A DNA stretch of 64,000 bases from positions 62,001-126,000 of the forward strand of contig JAHBWI010000005.1 in NCBI GenBank assembly GCA_019637075.1, written 5' to 3'. This stretch comes from Nitrospiraceae bacterium (GTDB taxonomy: Bacteria; Nitrospirota; Nitrospiria; Nitrospirales; Nitrospiraceae). Every line of letters starts with the position of its first letter. The stretch's first letter is position 1. Under the pieces are notes generated by a model. That model did not search any database, was not told the origin of the DNA, and worked only from the letters and a program-made list of their open reading frames with translations. Shown here piece after piece: positions 43,708-52,802 of this stretch. Made by a program: the position numbers and the translations under genes.

Positions 43708-44919
43708 CTAACTTTTTCGTGAAGCTGAGTCGCGGAAGGTTCGTCCCCAGCCTTTTCGTCCGAACCCCAGCATGCCGAGAATCTCTATCCCAAGCCTCCA
43801 GGGCAGAAAGACAGCGATATAGGGAATCCCAGCAAGCGTCTTCAATGGGGACTCGGTCTGGAAGGCGCCCAGAAGAAAATATCCGCCGAGGGAAGCCAAC
43901 ACTACCAGCGACCAGGGCATCAAGAACCCCCAGCCTTCCACCTGACTGACCAGAAGACTGCAGACAGCAGAAAACACGGTCAGCGATGCCTGGCTAGAAT
44001 AGTTGGGAGCGGCCAAGGTAATCGCCCCATCCACGAAATCAGGGCGCCTTTCGGATATGCCCCGTAGCAGCAAACGCTTTGCCCCATGCGTCATCACGGC
44101 ATACCGACCTGTGGCCCACCGCAACCGCTGGCGGGAGGCTTGCTTCAGCCCCTTCGACTCCGTAGCAAACACTCGTGCCCACGGGTTGAAATGGATGCGG
44201 ACGTTGTTCAGCAACAGCGACACGGAAAATTCCCAGTCTTCCGCTACAGAGAATGCCGACCAGCCATGTTGATCGACAATCTGCCGACTGAGACACATGC
44301 CGGTTCCACTGAGCATCGCCGACCAACCGAGGGCTTCTTTGCCTCCATAAAACAGAAAATTTCGGAGGACACTGGTTACGGCGATCACTCGCGTAAACGG
44401 AGTCTCCCACGGGTTGGACAGGTAGTTGTAGCCTTGCTGCACCTGCTGCCCCTTCGCGAGAGCATCATCAAAGGCGATCAACAGGTTGGCATCGGCGACA
44501 CAGTCCGCATCGACGATCACCAGTGCATCGAACTCTTCACCGGCCGCCCGCAACTGCTGCATCGCCCATGACATGGCCGCACCTTTTCCACCCGGCCCGT
44601 CGTTCCTTTCCAAACAGAGAGCTCCCCCTTCACGGGCCACTTTCGCCGTCGCGTCGGCGCATCGATCCGCGATGACCACAATCCGAACCAGCGCCTTGGG
44701 GTAACGCAGCTGAGACAAGCTTCTCAATGTCGCCGGCAGACCATCTTCCTCATTGTGTGCGGGAATGAGAATGAGGAACTTGGTCCGGCGGTCGACCTGC
44801 TGTTCCTGCGGCCGACGCTGGGTCAACATTGCAACGATCGCGTGCAGCCATTGATACAACGCTACGAAGGAGATGACACCCAGCAGACAGACGCAGATGA
44901 TGCCAAGAATAGTGGTCAT
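43708..44919 (-). CDS. Membrane-bound family 2 glycosyltransferase (processive type)
   Basis: The 403-residue enzyme starts with a membrane segment (IICVCLLGVISFVALYQWLH, about 8-27). Its GT-A domain shows LIPAHNEEDGLPATLRSL (about 52-69), IVDADCVADANLL (D-x-D, about 134-146), AEDWEFSVSLL (acid/base ED, about 229-239) and RQRLRWATGRYAV, the Q/RxxRW motif of processive transferases such as cellulose or hyaluronan synthases. Three C-terminal membrane segments follow. It probably makes part of the exopolysaccharide backbone at the inner membrane. It is the last gene of the long minus-strand run. Confidence 0.88.
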   Translation of the reverse strand: MTTILGIICVCLLGVISFVALYQWLHAIVAMLTQRRPQEQQVDRRTKFLILIPAHNEEDGLPATLRSLSQLRYPKALVRIVVIADRCADATAKVAREGGALCLERNDGPGGKGAAMSWAMQQLRAAGEEFDALVIVDADCVADANLLIAFDDALAKGQQVQQGYNYLSNPWETPFTRVIAVTSVLRNFLFYGGKEALGWSAMLSGTGMCLSRQIVDQHGWSAFSVAEDWEFSVSLLLNNVRIHFNPWARVFATESKGLKQASRQRLRWATGRYAVMTHGAKRLLLRGISERRPDFVDGAITLAAPNYSSQASLTVFSAVCSLLVSQVEGWGFLMPWSLVVLASLGGYFLLGAFQTESPLKTLAGIPYIAVFLPWRLGIEILGMLGFGRKGWGRTFRDSASRKS

Positions 44920-44928
44920 AGCCCCTTC

Positions 44929-46086
44929 CTATGAACTGACGGTCTGTGGGATTGGAATGCGCAACCCCAGGTACATCGCGCTCGTACGCTCCGCCATGCG
45001 AGCGGCGCTGAATTCCTGCTCCACACGCGCACGCCCAGCCCTGCCAAGTAGCATGGATTTTTCAGCGTGTTCAATGAGATCTCTCAACGCATTGCTCAAG
45101 GCGACATCGTCACCCGATTGCACCAGGAGCCCGCACACCCCATGCTGAATCACTTCGGGGATCCCTCCAACATGAGTGGCCACCACGGGACGTCCCAATG
45201 CCATCGCCTCCAACAACGCCATGGGAATCCCCTCGTGTAACGAAGACAAAGCGAAGATGTCCATTGCGCATAGATAGTCGGGGACGTGTTCCTGGTGTCC
45301 CGCAAAGACGACGTGCAAATCCAAATTCAGCTCGCTCACCAGATGACGCAACTCGTGCTGCATTGGGCCATCCCCGACGAGCAATACGCGAACTCTGTAG
45401 CCATCCTGAATCAGCTGCTTCGCTGCCCGCACCAACCGATCAGGTGCTTTGACCGGAGACAACCGGCCCACGGCTCCGACGACAATATCCTCACGGCCAA
45501 ACCCGAGTCGGAAGCGCACGTCATCGCGCTTGCGCTCGTCGTACTGCAAGGATTCCAGATCTACGCCGTTATGGATACATACGACGTGGTCCGCAGAATA
45601 TTGCTTCGTCAACGCCACTTTGACATTCTCTGATACCGCCACAAACCGCCCAACCCGCCAACGACTGATGAACCCGTCAAGCAAGACATACGCCTTCATA
45701 TTGAGCCCCTTCAGGCCCCGGAATGGCTCAGGCAATCCGTGTACCATCCGCACCACGGAAACTCCTCCGACAACCCAACTCGCCAGCGACGCAGCAATAT
45801 TGTCCTTGTATTTGTGGGTATGAATAATGTGAGGGCGAAACTCCTTGAACCAGACTATCAGTTGTCGTATCAAGCCGAAGAAACCGACTCGAGACTCTTC
45901 GATGACTCGCACGGGTATGGAAAGCTTTCTCAATTCATCCGCCAGCTTTCCTTCGTTGAACAGCACGACCGAAAGGGAAAGGCGTTGGTCCTTCCTGAGG
46001 TATCGAATGAGCGTGGCGAGTTGCACTTCCGCCCCAGCCCAGAGATCACCCATGGCCACGTGACACACACGCAGGCGTTCACTCAT
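44929..46086 (-). CDS. Family 4 glycosyltransferase
   Basis: The 385-residue product (start ATG 46086; a longer frame from GTG 46167 is possible but would abut the previous gene) has the GT-B fold. VCHVAMGDLWAGAEVQLATL opens the N-terminal domain. VVGAVGRLSPVKAPDRLVRA starts the C-terminal nucleotide-sugar domain. FALSSLHEGIPMALLEAMAL contains the E-x7-E motif of GT4 retaining enzymes. It transfers a sugar to a lipid-linked or polymer acceptor in the cytoplasm. It is followed at nine bases by the processive glycosyltransferase gene. Confidence 0.93.
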   Translation of the reverse strand: MSERLRVCHVAMGDLWAGAEVQLATLIRYLRKDQRLSLSVVLFNEGKLADELRKLSIPVRVIEESRVGFFGLIRQLIVWFKEFRPHIIHTHKYKDNIAASLASWVVGGVSVVRMVHGLPEPFRGLKGLNMKAYVLLDGFISRWRVGRFVAVSENVKVALTKQYSADHVVCIHNGVDLESLQYDERKRDDVRFRLGFGREDIVVGAVGRLSPVKAPDRLVRAAKQLIQDGYRVRVLLVGDGPMQHELRHLVSELNLDLHVVFAGHQEHVPDYLCAMDIFALSSLHEGIPMALLEAMALGRPVVATHVGGIPEVIQHGVCGLLVQSGDDVALSNALRDLIEHAEKSMLLGRAGRARVEQEFSAARMAERTSAMYLGLRIPIPQTVSS

Positions 46087-46169
46087 TGTGAATCCATTTG
46101 CCCAACTCGGTATTGCTTCATGAACACGTGAGCCCTTCCCAACCGGACGTGGGGCCAGATGCCTCACCG

Positions 46170-47333
46170 TTATCGAGGGGTCGAATCCGGCAACAATTCG
46201 TCGTACAGCGCCTGATAGCTACGGACCATTTCTCCGACGCTAAACTCAGCTCTCGCTCTCTGGTAAGCCCTAGCCCCCATCCCCAGCGCCAGCCGCGGTT
46301 GAAGCAACAATTGCTCCAGGCCGGAGGCTAGAGAAGACGAGCTTTCCGAGTCCACCAGAATGCCGGTCTTTCCATGTTCGATCAGCTCAGGATTTCCCCC
46401 AACACGAGTGGCGACGACCGGCTTCCCTGCCATCATGGCCTCGATGATGGCCATAGACAGCCCTTCTGACAGGGAGGACATCACAAAGATATCCATTATC
46501 GCCAACAACCTCGGCACGTCATCACGCAACCCCAAGAACTGCACTTTGTGGTCAATTTTCAACTCTGCGGCCTGCGCCTTGAGCGCCATATCCAAATCCC
46601 CTCGACCAACTACCAGCAACGTGGTTTTCGGATGGCGTTTGAGGATCGACGCGAAGGCCTCAAGCAAAAAGCGGTGCCCCTTTACCGCATAAAGACTCCC
46701 GACCACCCCAAGAACTCGCTCGTCTGGGAGGATACCCAGGAGACGTCGACACACGGCGGTATCCTCACGGGAAACCTCCACCGGGATCGAGACTCCATTA
46801 TGCACCACACGGAGTCTCTTCGGATCGATACCGACCTTATCCGCGATAAAATCCTTCAGCTCATGGGAGACAGCCACCATCTGCCCCCAGCGGCTGACAA
46901 GCCTGTACGCCAACCGGCGGCGGATTTTCATCCAATAGTAGTGCTTCCCATGAACAGTGGCTACCATCGGCACGCCAGAGAGTTTTGCGACGAGTGCGCC
47001 CTGGACATTAGCGTCAAATTCATGAGCATGGATCAACTGGACTCGCTTCTCACGGACGAGTTTCCAACAGGCTTGCATCCAGGCCCCATGCAGAGGGCCT
47101 CCCGCGGGAAGCACGTGCGTTTCCACATCCCGCTGCTCACATTCTCCTTTGATCCAACCCGAGCGAAACAATCCGACAATCGGTTTGAAGCGCGCACGAT
47201 CCAGGCCGGCAGCAAGTGACGCGATCATACGCTCGGCCCCACCCGGCCCACTGCTGCTGGATAGGAACAATACCGGGATCGGATCTATCGGTGCCATCGT
47301 AGAAAGGCGTGCACTGATATGATTAGTTGACAT
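46170..47333 (-). CDS. Family 4 glycosyltransferase
   Basis: The 387-residue GT-B enzyme begins near VLFLSSSSGPGGAERMIASL (about residues 21-40). Its C-terminal domain has VLGVVGSLYAVKGHRFLLEA and FVMSSLSEGLSMAIIEAMMA, the latter with the E-x7-E motif. It is a retaining transferase of the exopolysaccharide pathway. The donor and acceptor cannot be read from the sequence. It shares the motif order with the next gene downstream, which is probably a distant paralogue. Confidence 0.93.
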   Translation of the reverse strand: MSTNHISARLSTMAPIDPIPVLFLSSSSGPGGAERMIASLAAGLDRARFKPIVGLFRSGWIKGECEQRDVETHVLPAGGPLHGAWMQACWKLVREKRVQLIHAHEFDANVQGALVAKLSGVPMVATVHGKHYYWMKIRRRLAYRLVSRWGQMVAVSHELKDFIADKVGIDPKRLRVVHNGVSIPVEVSREDTAVCRRLLGILPDERVLGVVGSLYAVKGHRFLLEAFASILKRHPKTTLLVVGRGDLDMALKAQAAELKIDHKVQFLGLRDDVPRLLAIMDIFVMSSLSEGLSMAIIEAMMAGKPVVATRVGGNPELIEHGKTGILVDSESSSSLASGLEQLLLQPRLALGMGARAYQRARAEFSVGEMVRSYQALYDELLPDSTPR

Positions 47334-47412
47334 TCGTGGGATAGAGCGCTGTCAGGAACCGGCGACAGCCGCCTCCACCTCTTTACGGGAGACCGCAGTG
47401 ACCCGATGCCAA

Positions 47413-48774
47413 CTATGTGGCACCCCGCCGGAATCGCTGGGATGATTGGACAGGACGTCGCAGTTGGGTTACTGGTGCCGGTGTTGACTCATGCCCCACC
47501 AGGTGAGTCGTAGTATTTCTCAAAGCCACGATCAATCCACTCATAATCCAGAACGTCGGATAATACAACGTCGAGATAAAAGTGCTTGTGATGAGATACC
47601 CGATAAGTGCCCCGAGCATCGCATTGCCAAACCAGGTAATCTTGTCCAGAGTCAACTTTTCAGCCTGTGCACTCGGTCTAAGGCCTATTCGCTTTCGAAA
47701 ACTTAGCCAGTAGGACGTTCGCACATCACGGTAGTTTAGATAGATGATCGAGAAGAAAATTCCAAATCCTACCAAGCCTAACTCCGGAAGCAAGGTAAAA
47801 TACAGAGAATGGGCCTGACGGCCGGCTAACGACTTCGACTGCCATGTCCGTCCTCCAAGGTACTCACCTATGGTCCATGGGAAATTGCCCTGGCCGACTC
47901 CTACGATAGGATTAGCCAAAAACATTTCCCAGCCGATTCCCCAAGTAAACATACGTTGTCCCGCAGTGCCGACTTCGGTTGTCTTGTCGTCGGTAATCGT
48001 TGCGATGCGCTCCCAGTACTCTTCCGGGGCAGTCATGGCTACTACCACAGCCAGGCACACAACAAGCGCCAAGGAGCGCATCTTGGCGGGCGAATAGAAC
48101 CAACAGAACGTACCGACCACCAGCAAACCGATGAACCCACCACGAGAAAAAGTAGACATTGACGATAGGACCAACACACCAAGCACGATTAAATAGAGGA
48201 TTTTTTCTTTGGCGGTCTTTGAGCCCTGAAACAGGAAAAAGGCAAACGGTACCGCCACGTTCATTTCCATGCCGAAATCATTCTCATCCCCGAGCCAACC
48301 ACCGATACCGCGGCCGGAATGCAGCAAACCGTTCACGGCCAACACACTGTGAACCGCCAACCATACCACCATCACAACTTGCATACGCTCAGTTGTGTTC
48401 ACAAAGGCCACGATGCCCAGAAACAGGAAAAAATATAGCGTCATGTCTTTAAAGACCATAAACGCATAGTAGTTGTTGTTTGCGAATGGCACCCAGCAGG
48501 CCATGACCCCTAGCAGCGTGAGCCAAAGCTTGCCTTGCATATTCGCCAAGCTAGACTTGCCCCATAGCAAAACTGATCCCGCAATGGCCACATCAATCAA
48601 CGTGGGGAAGGGAATGATTTTCAGCGGAGGAAAGAAATCCTGAGGCCGCCCGAATTCAAACAATAGCGCCAGCAGCACCAGGTAGAACCCAACCTTCGGC
48701 GCCTCTGGGGCCGCCTGCCCCACAGGCATTCCCTGCGCTGCAGGACGCGGCCACTGGCGTGCAACCGTTGCCAT
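47413..48774 (-). CDS. O-antigen ligase/polymerase-like membrane protein
   Basis: The 453-residue protein has about eleven hydrophobic segments. The large periplasmic loop contains TAGQRMFTWGIGWEMFLANP and IVGVGQGNFPWTIGEYLGG, the Wzy_C/O-antigen ligase pattern with G-x-G-x-x-x-F. Members polymerise repeat units or ligate glycans on the outer face of the inner membrane; related proteins are annotated as exosortase-linked O-glycosylation ligases. It is the only polymerase or ligase candidate in the window. It lies between glycosyltransferase and methyltransferase genes, consistent with a Wzy role. Confidence 0.8.
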   Translation of the reverse strand: MATVARQWPRPAAQGMPVGQAAPEAPKVGFYLVLLALLFEFGRPQDFFPPLKIIPFPTLIDVAIAGSVLLWGKSSLANMQGKLWLTLLGVMACWVPFANNNYYAFMVFKDMTLYFFLFLGIVAFVNTTERMQVVMVVWLAVHSVLAVNGLLHSGRGIGGWLGDENDFGMEMNVAVPFAFFLFQGSKTAKEKILYLIVLGVLVLSSMSTFSRGGFIGLLVVGTFCWFYSPAKMRSLALVVCLAVVVAMTAPEEYWERIATITDDKTTEVGTAGQRMFTWGIGWEMFLANPIVGVGQGNFPWTIGEYLGGRTWQSKSLAGRQAHSLYFTLLPELGLVGFGIFFSIIYLNYRDVRTSYWLSFRKRIGLRPSAQAEKLTLDKITWFGNAMLGALIGYLITSTFISTLYYPTFWIMSGLIVALRNTTTHLVGHESTPAPVTQLRRPVQSSQRFRRGAT

Positions 48775-48819
48775 CTTCCGTTATGCTCCCAATTCAATCC
48801 AAGGATGGGACACGGTCGT

Positions 48820-49566
48820 TCACGCAACCTTCCTCAAGGCCACGATCATGTTAGTCCTCAAGGAACGCATCGGCTCAGTCATGAGCAGTTTGATCCACAA
48901 CAACTCCAAAGCGGCCAACGGAGGCACCATTGCAAAAATCGCATCCGTGGCCAAAAGGTCCAGTTGCACGACCTCAAATCCGTGTTTTTGGGCCAGTTCG
49001 CGGACCTGCACCTCGGTGTTTGCCTTGTAGTGAGTTTCAAAGACATCATGCTCCTGCCGCCCCTCCAGCAAGTAGATCAACTTACCCTTCAAGAACTCAG
49101 GAACGAACCGAGACAGTACAACACCATAACCGTAGGCATTTGGAGTATGAAATAGAAACACTCCCTTCGGGCGAAGGATCCGATTAATTTCCTTGAACTG
49201 TTCCCCTGGGTTGTCTAGATGCTCGACCACCATGTTGGCCGAAGCCAAATCGAACGATTCACTCTTGAATGGCAAGCGTGTAATGTCCCCTCTCAACTTC
49301 TTTGTAATATTGTGATGCGCCTTGAGGGAGGGCAAGTCGTAATCGATCCCAAAAATGGCTTTGCACGTCTTCACCAATTGGCGCTCCTCATTTGCACGCC
49401 AACTGGGCAGGATCGAATGCCCGCAGCCGATCTCGACCCAGGACACGGCTGGAGACACATGACGTTTGAGCGTATCCTCGTAGTAGTACTGGGAATACCG
49501 TAGCGTCGGAACGAGGACTCTCCGCATCGTCCAATATATGTTGAATAACCTCGATCGTAGACTCAT
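48820..49566 (-). CDS. Class I SAM-dependent methyltransferase
   Basis: The 248-residue protein has the Rossmann methyltransferase core: WVEIGCGHSILPSW (motif I, about 44-57), FGIDYDLPSLKAH (about 72-84, acidic end of strand 2), FDLASANMVVEHLDNPGEQF (motif IV, about 104-123) and an FLFHTPNAYGYG region. It most resembles Methyltransf_11 enzymes; the target may be a sugar hydroxyl, a lipid or a small metabolite. The reading frame ends one base after the phosphatase gene begins, and the position inside the cluster suggests glycan methylation. Confidence 0.85.
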   Translation of the reverse strand: MSLRSRLFNIYWTMRRVLVPTLRYSQYYYEDTLKRHVSPAVSWVEIGCGHSILPSWRANEERQLVKTCKAIFGIDYDLPSLKAHHNITKKLRGDITRLPFKSESFDLASANMVVEHLDNPGEQFKEINRILRPKGVFLFHTPNAYGYGVVLSRFVPEFLKGKLIYLLEGRQEHDVFETHYKANTEVQVRELAQKHGFEVVQLDLLATDAIFAMVPPLAALELLWIKLLMTEPMRSLRTNMIVALRKVA

Positions 49567-49567
49567 T

Positions 49568-50272
49568 TCACCTCCGCCCCCTGTTCAACATGCCCTGTTC
49601 CGACTCATCGCTCCTGAGTTGATCTGGTGTTTCACCGATGACACTCCCTGGAAGCTGGCCTGTTTCGATTCTTAAGACAAGCTTGTCACAGGCCGCCTTC
49701 ACAAGAGCCAGGCATTGCTCGAAATCCTGCACCGTACCACTATACGGATCCGCAACCTCTGCCACAGACTGATCATAAAACTGACGCAGGAGAAATACTT
49801 TCTCCGCCGCGTCTGGATAGAGTCGCACCAATCGTCGACGCTGCCGCCACTCCATGACTAAAATCAAACTGGCACGGTCTACCTGGTCCTTATGGAGTGG
49901 GGTCGTGGCGTGGGATGTCAGGGAAAGTCCGTGTTGTGACCCAACAAGCTGAGCAAACGGATGCGCGGGCTTGCCAAGCGAGGTCTCAAGCCCAGCCGAC
50001 TCAACCTTCGCCGCGATGCCCCGAATACCCAGCCGCTGTCTGAGATAAGCCTCAGCCAATGGGCTTCGGCATATATTTCCTTTACACACGACGAGGATGG
50101 TGCCAACTCGTTTGGGAAACGACTGTCGCGTATACAGAATCATGCGACGGATGAGCCCCAATCCTAGCCCCACCCCCCGCTTCACCGACCTGGCTACCCT
50201 TCTCGCCGAACTTGGCGTAACAGCCGACGACTTCTCTGTCACACCCTCAGACATGGCCACCACCATCATCAA
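49568..50272 (-). CDS. Low molecular weight protein-tyrosine phosphatase
   Basis: The 234-residue protein carries the LMW-PTP signature VVCKGNICRSPLAEAYL (Cys nucleophile and P-loop CxGNxCRS, about 82-98) and the general-acid loop ADPYSG (about 174-179). In exopolysaccharide clusters these enzymes reset tyrosine-phosphorylated chain-length kinases or glycosyltransferases. An extra N-terminus of about 75 residues, rich in Arg and Ser/Val (ARRVARSVKRGVGLGLGLIR), is unusual. The start overlaps the ATP-grasp stop by four bases. The cognate kinase must be encoded outside the window. Confidence 0.9.
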   Translation of the reverse strand: MMMVVAMSEGVTEKSSAVTPSSARRVARSVKRGVGLGLGLIRRMILYTRQSFPKRVGTILVVCKGNICRSPLAEAYLRQRLGIRGIAAKVESAGLETSLGKPAHPFAQLVGSQHGLSLTSHATTPLHKDQVDRASLILVMEWRQRRRLVRLYPDAAEKVFLLRQFYDQSVAEVADPYSGTVQDFEQCLALVKAACDKLVLRIETGQLPGSVIGETPDQLRSDESEQGMLNRGRR

Positions 50273-51456
50273 CGCAATTTCGCATAGCGAAGAACCTCAT
50301 GTACGCTCGGTCCCGGATCACCGAACCGCTCAACTTCACAAAATGTATTTTTGTCCATAAAGTTCAAAAAAGAAAGCACTGTCCGCCATTTCGATTGCAT
50401 TCCTGGCGATAACTGTTTCACTTGGTCATTTTTGAATATTCGCATTAACAGATGATCAAGATCCCCAAGTACCCAGCGTGAACGAACCCCGACGCGGTAC
50501 CCTTCGGAGGGAACAGCTTCGGGCTTGCCCATGGCTGCTTTTAATAGCAGCAGTGGAAAATTAATTCCCGCATCGATAGCTAGTTGAAGTGATCCCCAGA
50601 AGCGTCCGTTAATTTCCATCAAATATGGCACCTTGGTTTCCACGTCTTGCTTGAATTCGACCATGGCTACCCCATTCCATCGCACATGTGCCATGAGCGC
50701 CAAGGCTGAATCCACCATCTGCTTGGATGGGACAATGCTTTCCCTCAGAACGCTCACGCCGCCTGAGGGCGGGCGTTCCCGAAGCCGACGATGACCGAAC
50801 AGGCCCAGGAGCTTCCCCTTGTCCATAAGCAGAAATAAGCCGCAGCCCTCGCCGACGATACGGCGTTGGATCATCGAAGGGCGCTTGAGGTATGGGTGAT
50901 CTCTGTAGACCCGAAGAAGTTCTTCGCGCGACCCCGCATACCGCACACTCGTTTTGGCCCACCGCCCCCGCTCAAGTACAAGCGAACAACCCGGCTTTAC
51001 AACAACTGGGAATTCCTCAATCTCAGCAATTACTCGCTCAACATCACCATCTGGAACGAAAATGGTGTCAGGAACCGGCACCCCGTGATCAATAGCAAAC
51101 TGCGTTAGGCGATACTTATCTGACACAAAGTCAAAATCCTCCGCAGAGGGAATTGGCACGTGCACATGGCTCTCGAATTGGCCCTTGGCTGGAGAAATTA
51201 TGTGCATCGCGAGATCGGACATGGGGAACACTGCGTTAACCTCAGAATTCCGTGCCATATCAACAAGACACCTCAGGTACCGATCTGGGTCGGTGTACGG
51301 CGACGGGTAAACAAACCGCTTCGTGCAATATCGTGATGCACCAGCCAGCGACCGTATGGTTTCCGCACCGACGACAATCTCGACGCCTGAGGAACCCAAT
51401 GCCCGCGTGACGGCGAGCGTCGCCCGCTCATCGCCGTCTGTCAGCAGTACGCGCAT
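50269..51456 (-). CDS. ATP-grasp family protein
   Basis: The 395-residue enzyme has an N-terminal Rossmann-like domain (VLLTDGDERATLAVTRALG), then an ATP-grasp domain: FPVVVKPGCSLVLERGR (about 148-164), MVEFKQDVETKVPYLMEINGRFWGS with the metal-binding Glu/Asn pair (split near residue 290). Such proteins ligate a carboxylate to an amine, here perhaps an amino acid to a sugar or a glycan. The four-base overlap with the phosphatase gene and the nearby aminotransferase suggest a role in attaching amino groups or amino acids to the polymer. Substrates are unknown. Confidence 0.8.
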   Translation of the reverse strand: MRVLLTDGDERATLAVTRALGSSGVEIVVGAETIRSLAGASRYCTKRFVYPSPYTDPDRYLRCLVDMARNSEVNAVFPMSDLAMHIISPAKGQFESHVHVPIPSAEDFDFVSDKYRLTQFAIDHGVPVPDTIFVPDGDVERVIAEIEEFPVVVKPGCSLVLERGRWAKTSVRYAGSREELLRVYRDHPYLKRPSMIQRRIVGEGCGLFLLMDKGKLLGLFGHRRLRERPPSGGVSVLRESIVPSKQMVDSALALMAHVRWNGVAMVEFKQDVETKVPYLMEINGRFWGSLQLAIDAGINFPLLLLKAAMGKPEAVPSEGYRVGVRSRWVLGDLDHLLMRIFKNDQVKQLSPGMQSKWRTVLSFLNFMDKNTFCEVERFGDPGPSVHEVLRYAKLR

Positions 51457-51560
51457 GGGTAGACCTTTTCATGCCCCTCACACAGTTTCATTCGCGCCCT
51501 GCAATACTGAGGAAGATCCCTGCCAGTGCAGGAATGAGATGCCACAACTTCTGGTCCCAA

Positions 51561-52628
51561 TTACGCTGCAGCCGGTAGCGGACCAAACATTCGGAAGGCA
51601 AATAGTGGAATTGTATAGCTAATGTCGTCGTGAATTCCGACACGGGGAATGTTAAACCAGTTGGCAGGCCGGTCACCGCCAATTCCAGGTCCCACACCCA
51701 CCGCCGCCTCATATCCACATTCGCGAGCTAATCGCTGAACCGTCTCGTTGCTATTCCCATTCGGATAGCAAAATATAGGTGTGTAGGAGGCTCCGGATTC
51801 GAGCAAGACACGGCGGGAGTGGGACAACTCTTGCACAACCTGATCATTCGGCAGCGAAGTCATGATACGGTGGGAACACGAATGCGATCCGAATGTCAGC
51901 CCAAACTGTGACATCTCCCGGACTTCTTCCCAATTTACAATCACCCGATTAGTTGGAAGTGGGACATCGAAACTGCACGCAAGACTTTCGATCAGTTGCT
52001 GAGTTCGTTCGGGAGGAATCGTCTTACAGTGCTCGATCAATTGGTCAGCGAAGCCAGATTTCCCAATTGGCCCATCCGGCAAAGTGATCGGCTGCCCCCC
52101 GAAGTACTCATCAAGCACTGCACGCATCTGACTTTCCGCTTCACCGGAATTGGATTTATCCGACACAGCACCGATTACTCTTGCGAGCAAGTCCGGCCAA
52201 AACCACCGGGCAGTTCCGACAAAATCGGTAGGGAGAAAAACCGTGGCGGGAACTCCAAGCTCCTTCAGTACAGGATAGGCATGGAGGTAGTTGTCCTGCC
52301 ACCCATCGTCAAACGTCACCGCGCAGTAGGTCGCTTTTGTGTCCAACTGGGAGCACTGCCATAAGCGTACGAGCTCACCCAACGGAACGACGGTAAAATG
52401 GGACCGGACAAACTCCATTTGCCGGCGAAATACGACATCCCGAACATACATTCCCGCTTGTATCGACTCTTCGCAAAGATTCTCAGTCGACAGCACACGG
52501 TGATACATCAGGATGATGACTTTTCCCCGATGGCGCCAGCGGTGCATCTGGGCTGCATAGGACAAGCCTGCCGCACCCAACCGCATAACAGCTTTTAGCT
52601 TTTGATTGAGGTTCCTCACCGGCAACAC
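51561..52628 (-). CDS. Polysaccharide deacetylase (NodB fold)
   Basis: The 355-residue protein (GTG start four bases after the DUF5989-like stop) has a NodB catalytic domain: IILMYHRVL (about 38-46), AVTFDDGWQDNYLHAYPVL (Asp-Asp motif, about 99-117), TFGSHSCSHRIMTSL with the two metal-binding His (about 241-255) and IFCYPNGNSN. It removes N- or O-acetyl groups from a glycan. There is no clear signal peptide, only an internal hydrophobic stretch, so it may be cytoplasmic or exported by an unseen route. Related proteins are labelled XrtA-associated deacetylases. Confidence 0.9.
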   Translation of the reverse strand: MLPVRNLNQKLKAVMRLGAAGLSYAAQMHRWRHRGKVIILMYHRVLSTENLCEESIQAGMYVRDVVFRRQMEFVRSHFTVVPLGELVRLWQCSQLDTKATYCAVTFDDGWQDNYLHAYPVLKELGVPATVFLPTDFVGTARWFWPDLLARVIGAVSDKSNSGEAESQMRAVLDEYFGGQPITLPDGPIGKSGFADQLIEHCKTIPPERTQQLIESLACSFDVPLPTNRVIVNWEEVREMSQFGLTFGSHSCSHRIMTSLPNDQVVQELSHSRRVLLESGASYTPIFCYPNGNSNETVQRLARECGYEAAVGVGPGIGGDRPANWFNIPRVGIHDDISYTIPLFAFRMFGPLPAAA

Positions 52629-52631
52629 TGT

Positions 52632-52784
52632 TCAAAACAAGGTATAGATGAATGGGGCTACCGCCGACCCTTGAGTCAACACGATGAGACTCCCGAGCAG
52701 GACCAGCATCACAATGATCGGGAGCAGCCAAAATTTCTTCCGCTCTTTCATGAATGCCCACAATTCCTGAAGAAAATCCCCCAT
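52632..52784 (-). CDS. DUF5989-like 50-residue membrane protein
   Basis: A frame from ATG 52784 to TGA 52632 encodes 50 residues: a short amphipathic start (MGDFLQELWAFMKERKKFW) then one membrane helix (LLPIIVMLVLLGSLIVLTQG, about 20-39) and the conserved end SAVAPFIYTLF. This is the DUF5989 type, small proteins found beside carbamoyltransferase and SxtJ genes, as with SxtK in saxitoxin clusters. The function is unknown; a membrane adaptor for the glycan enzymes is possible. It lies between the SxtJ gene (18 bases) and the deacetylase gene (four bases), so all three are coupled. Confidence 0.78.
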   Translation of the reverse strand: MGDFLQELWAFMKERKKFWLLPIIVMLVLLGSLIVLTQGSAVAPFIYTLF

Positions 52785-52802
52785 CGTCGCCTCCATCCCC
52801 TC

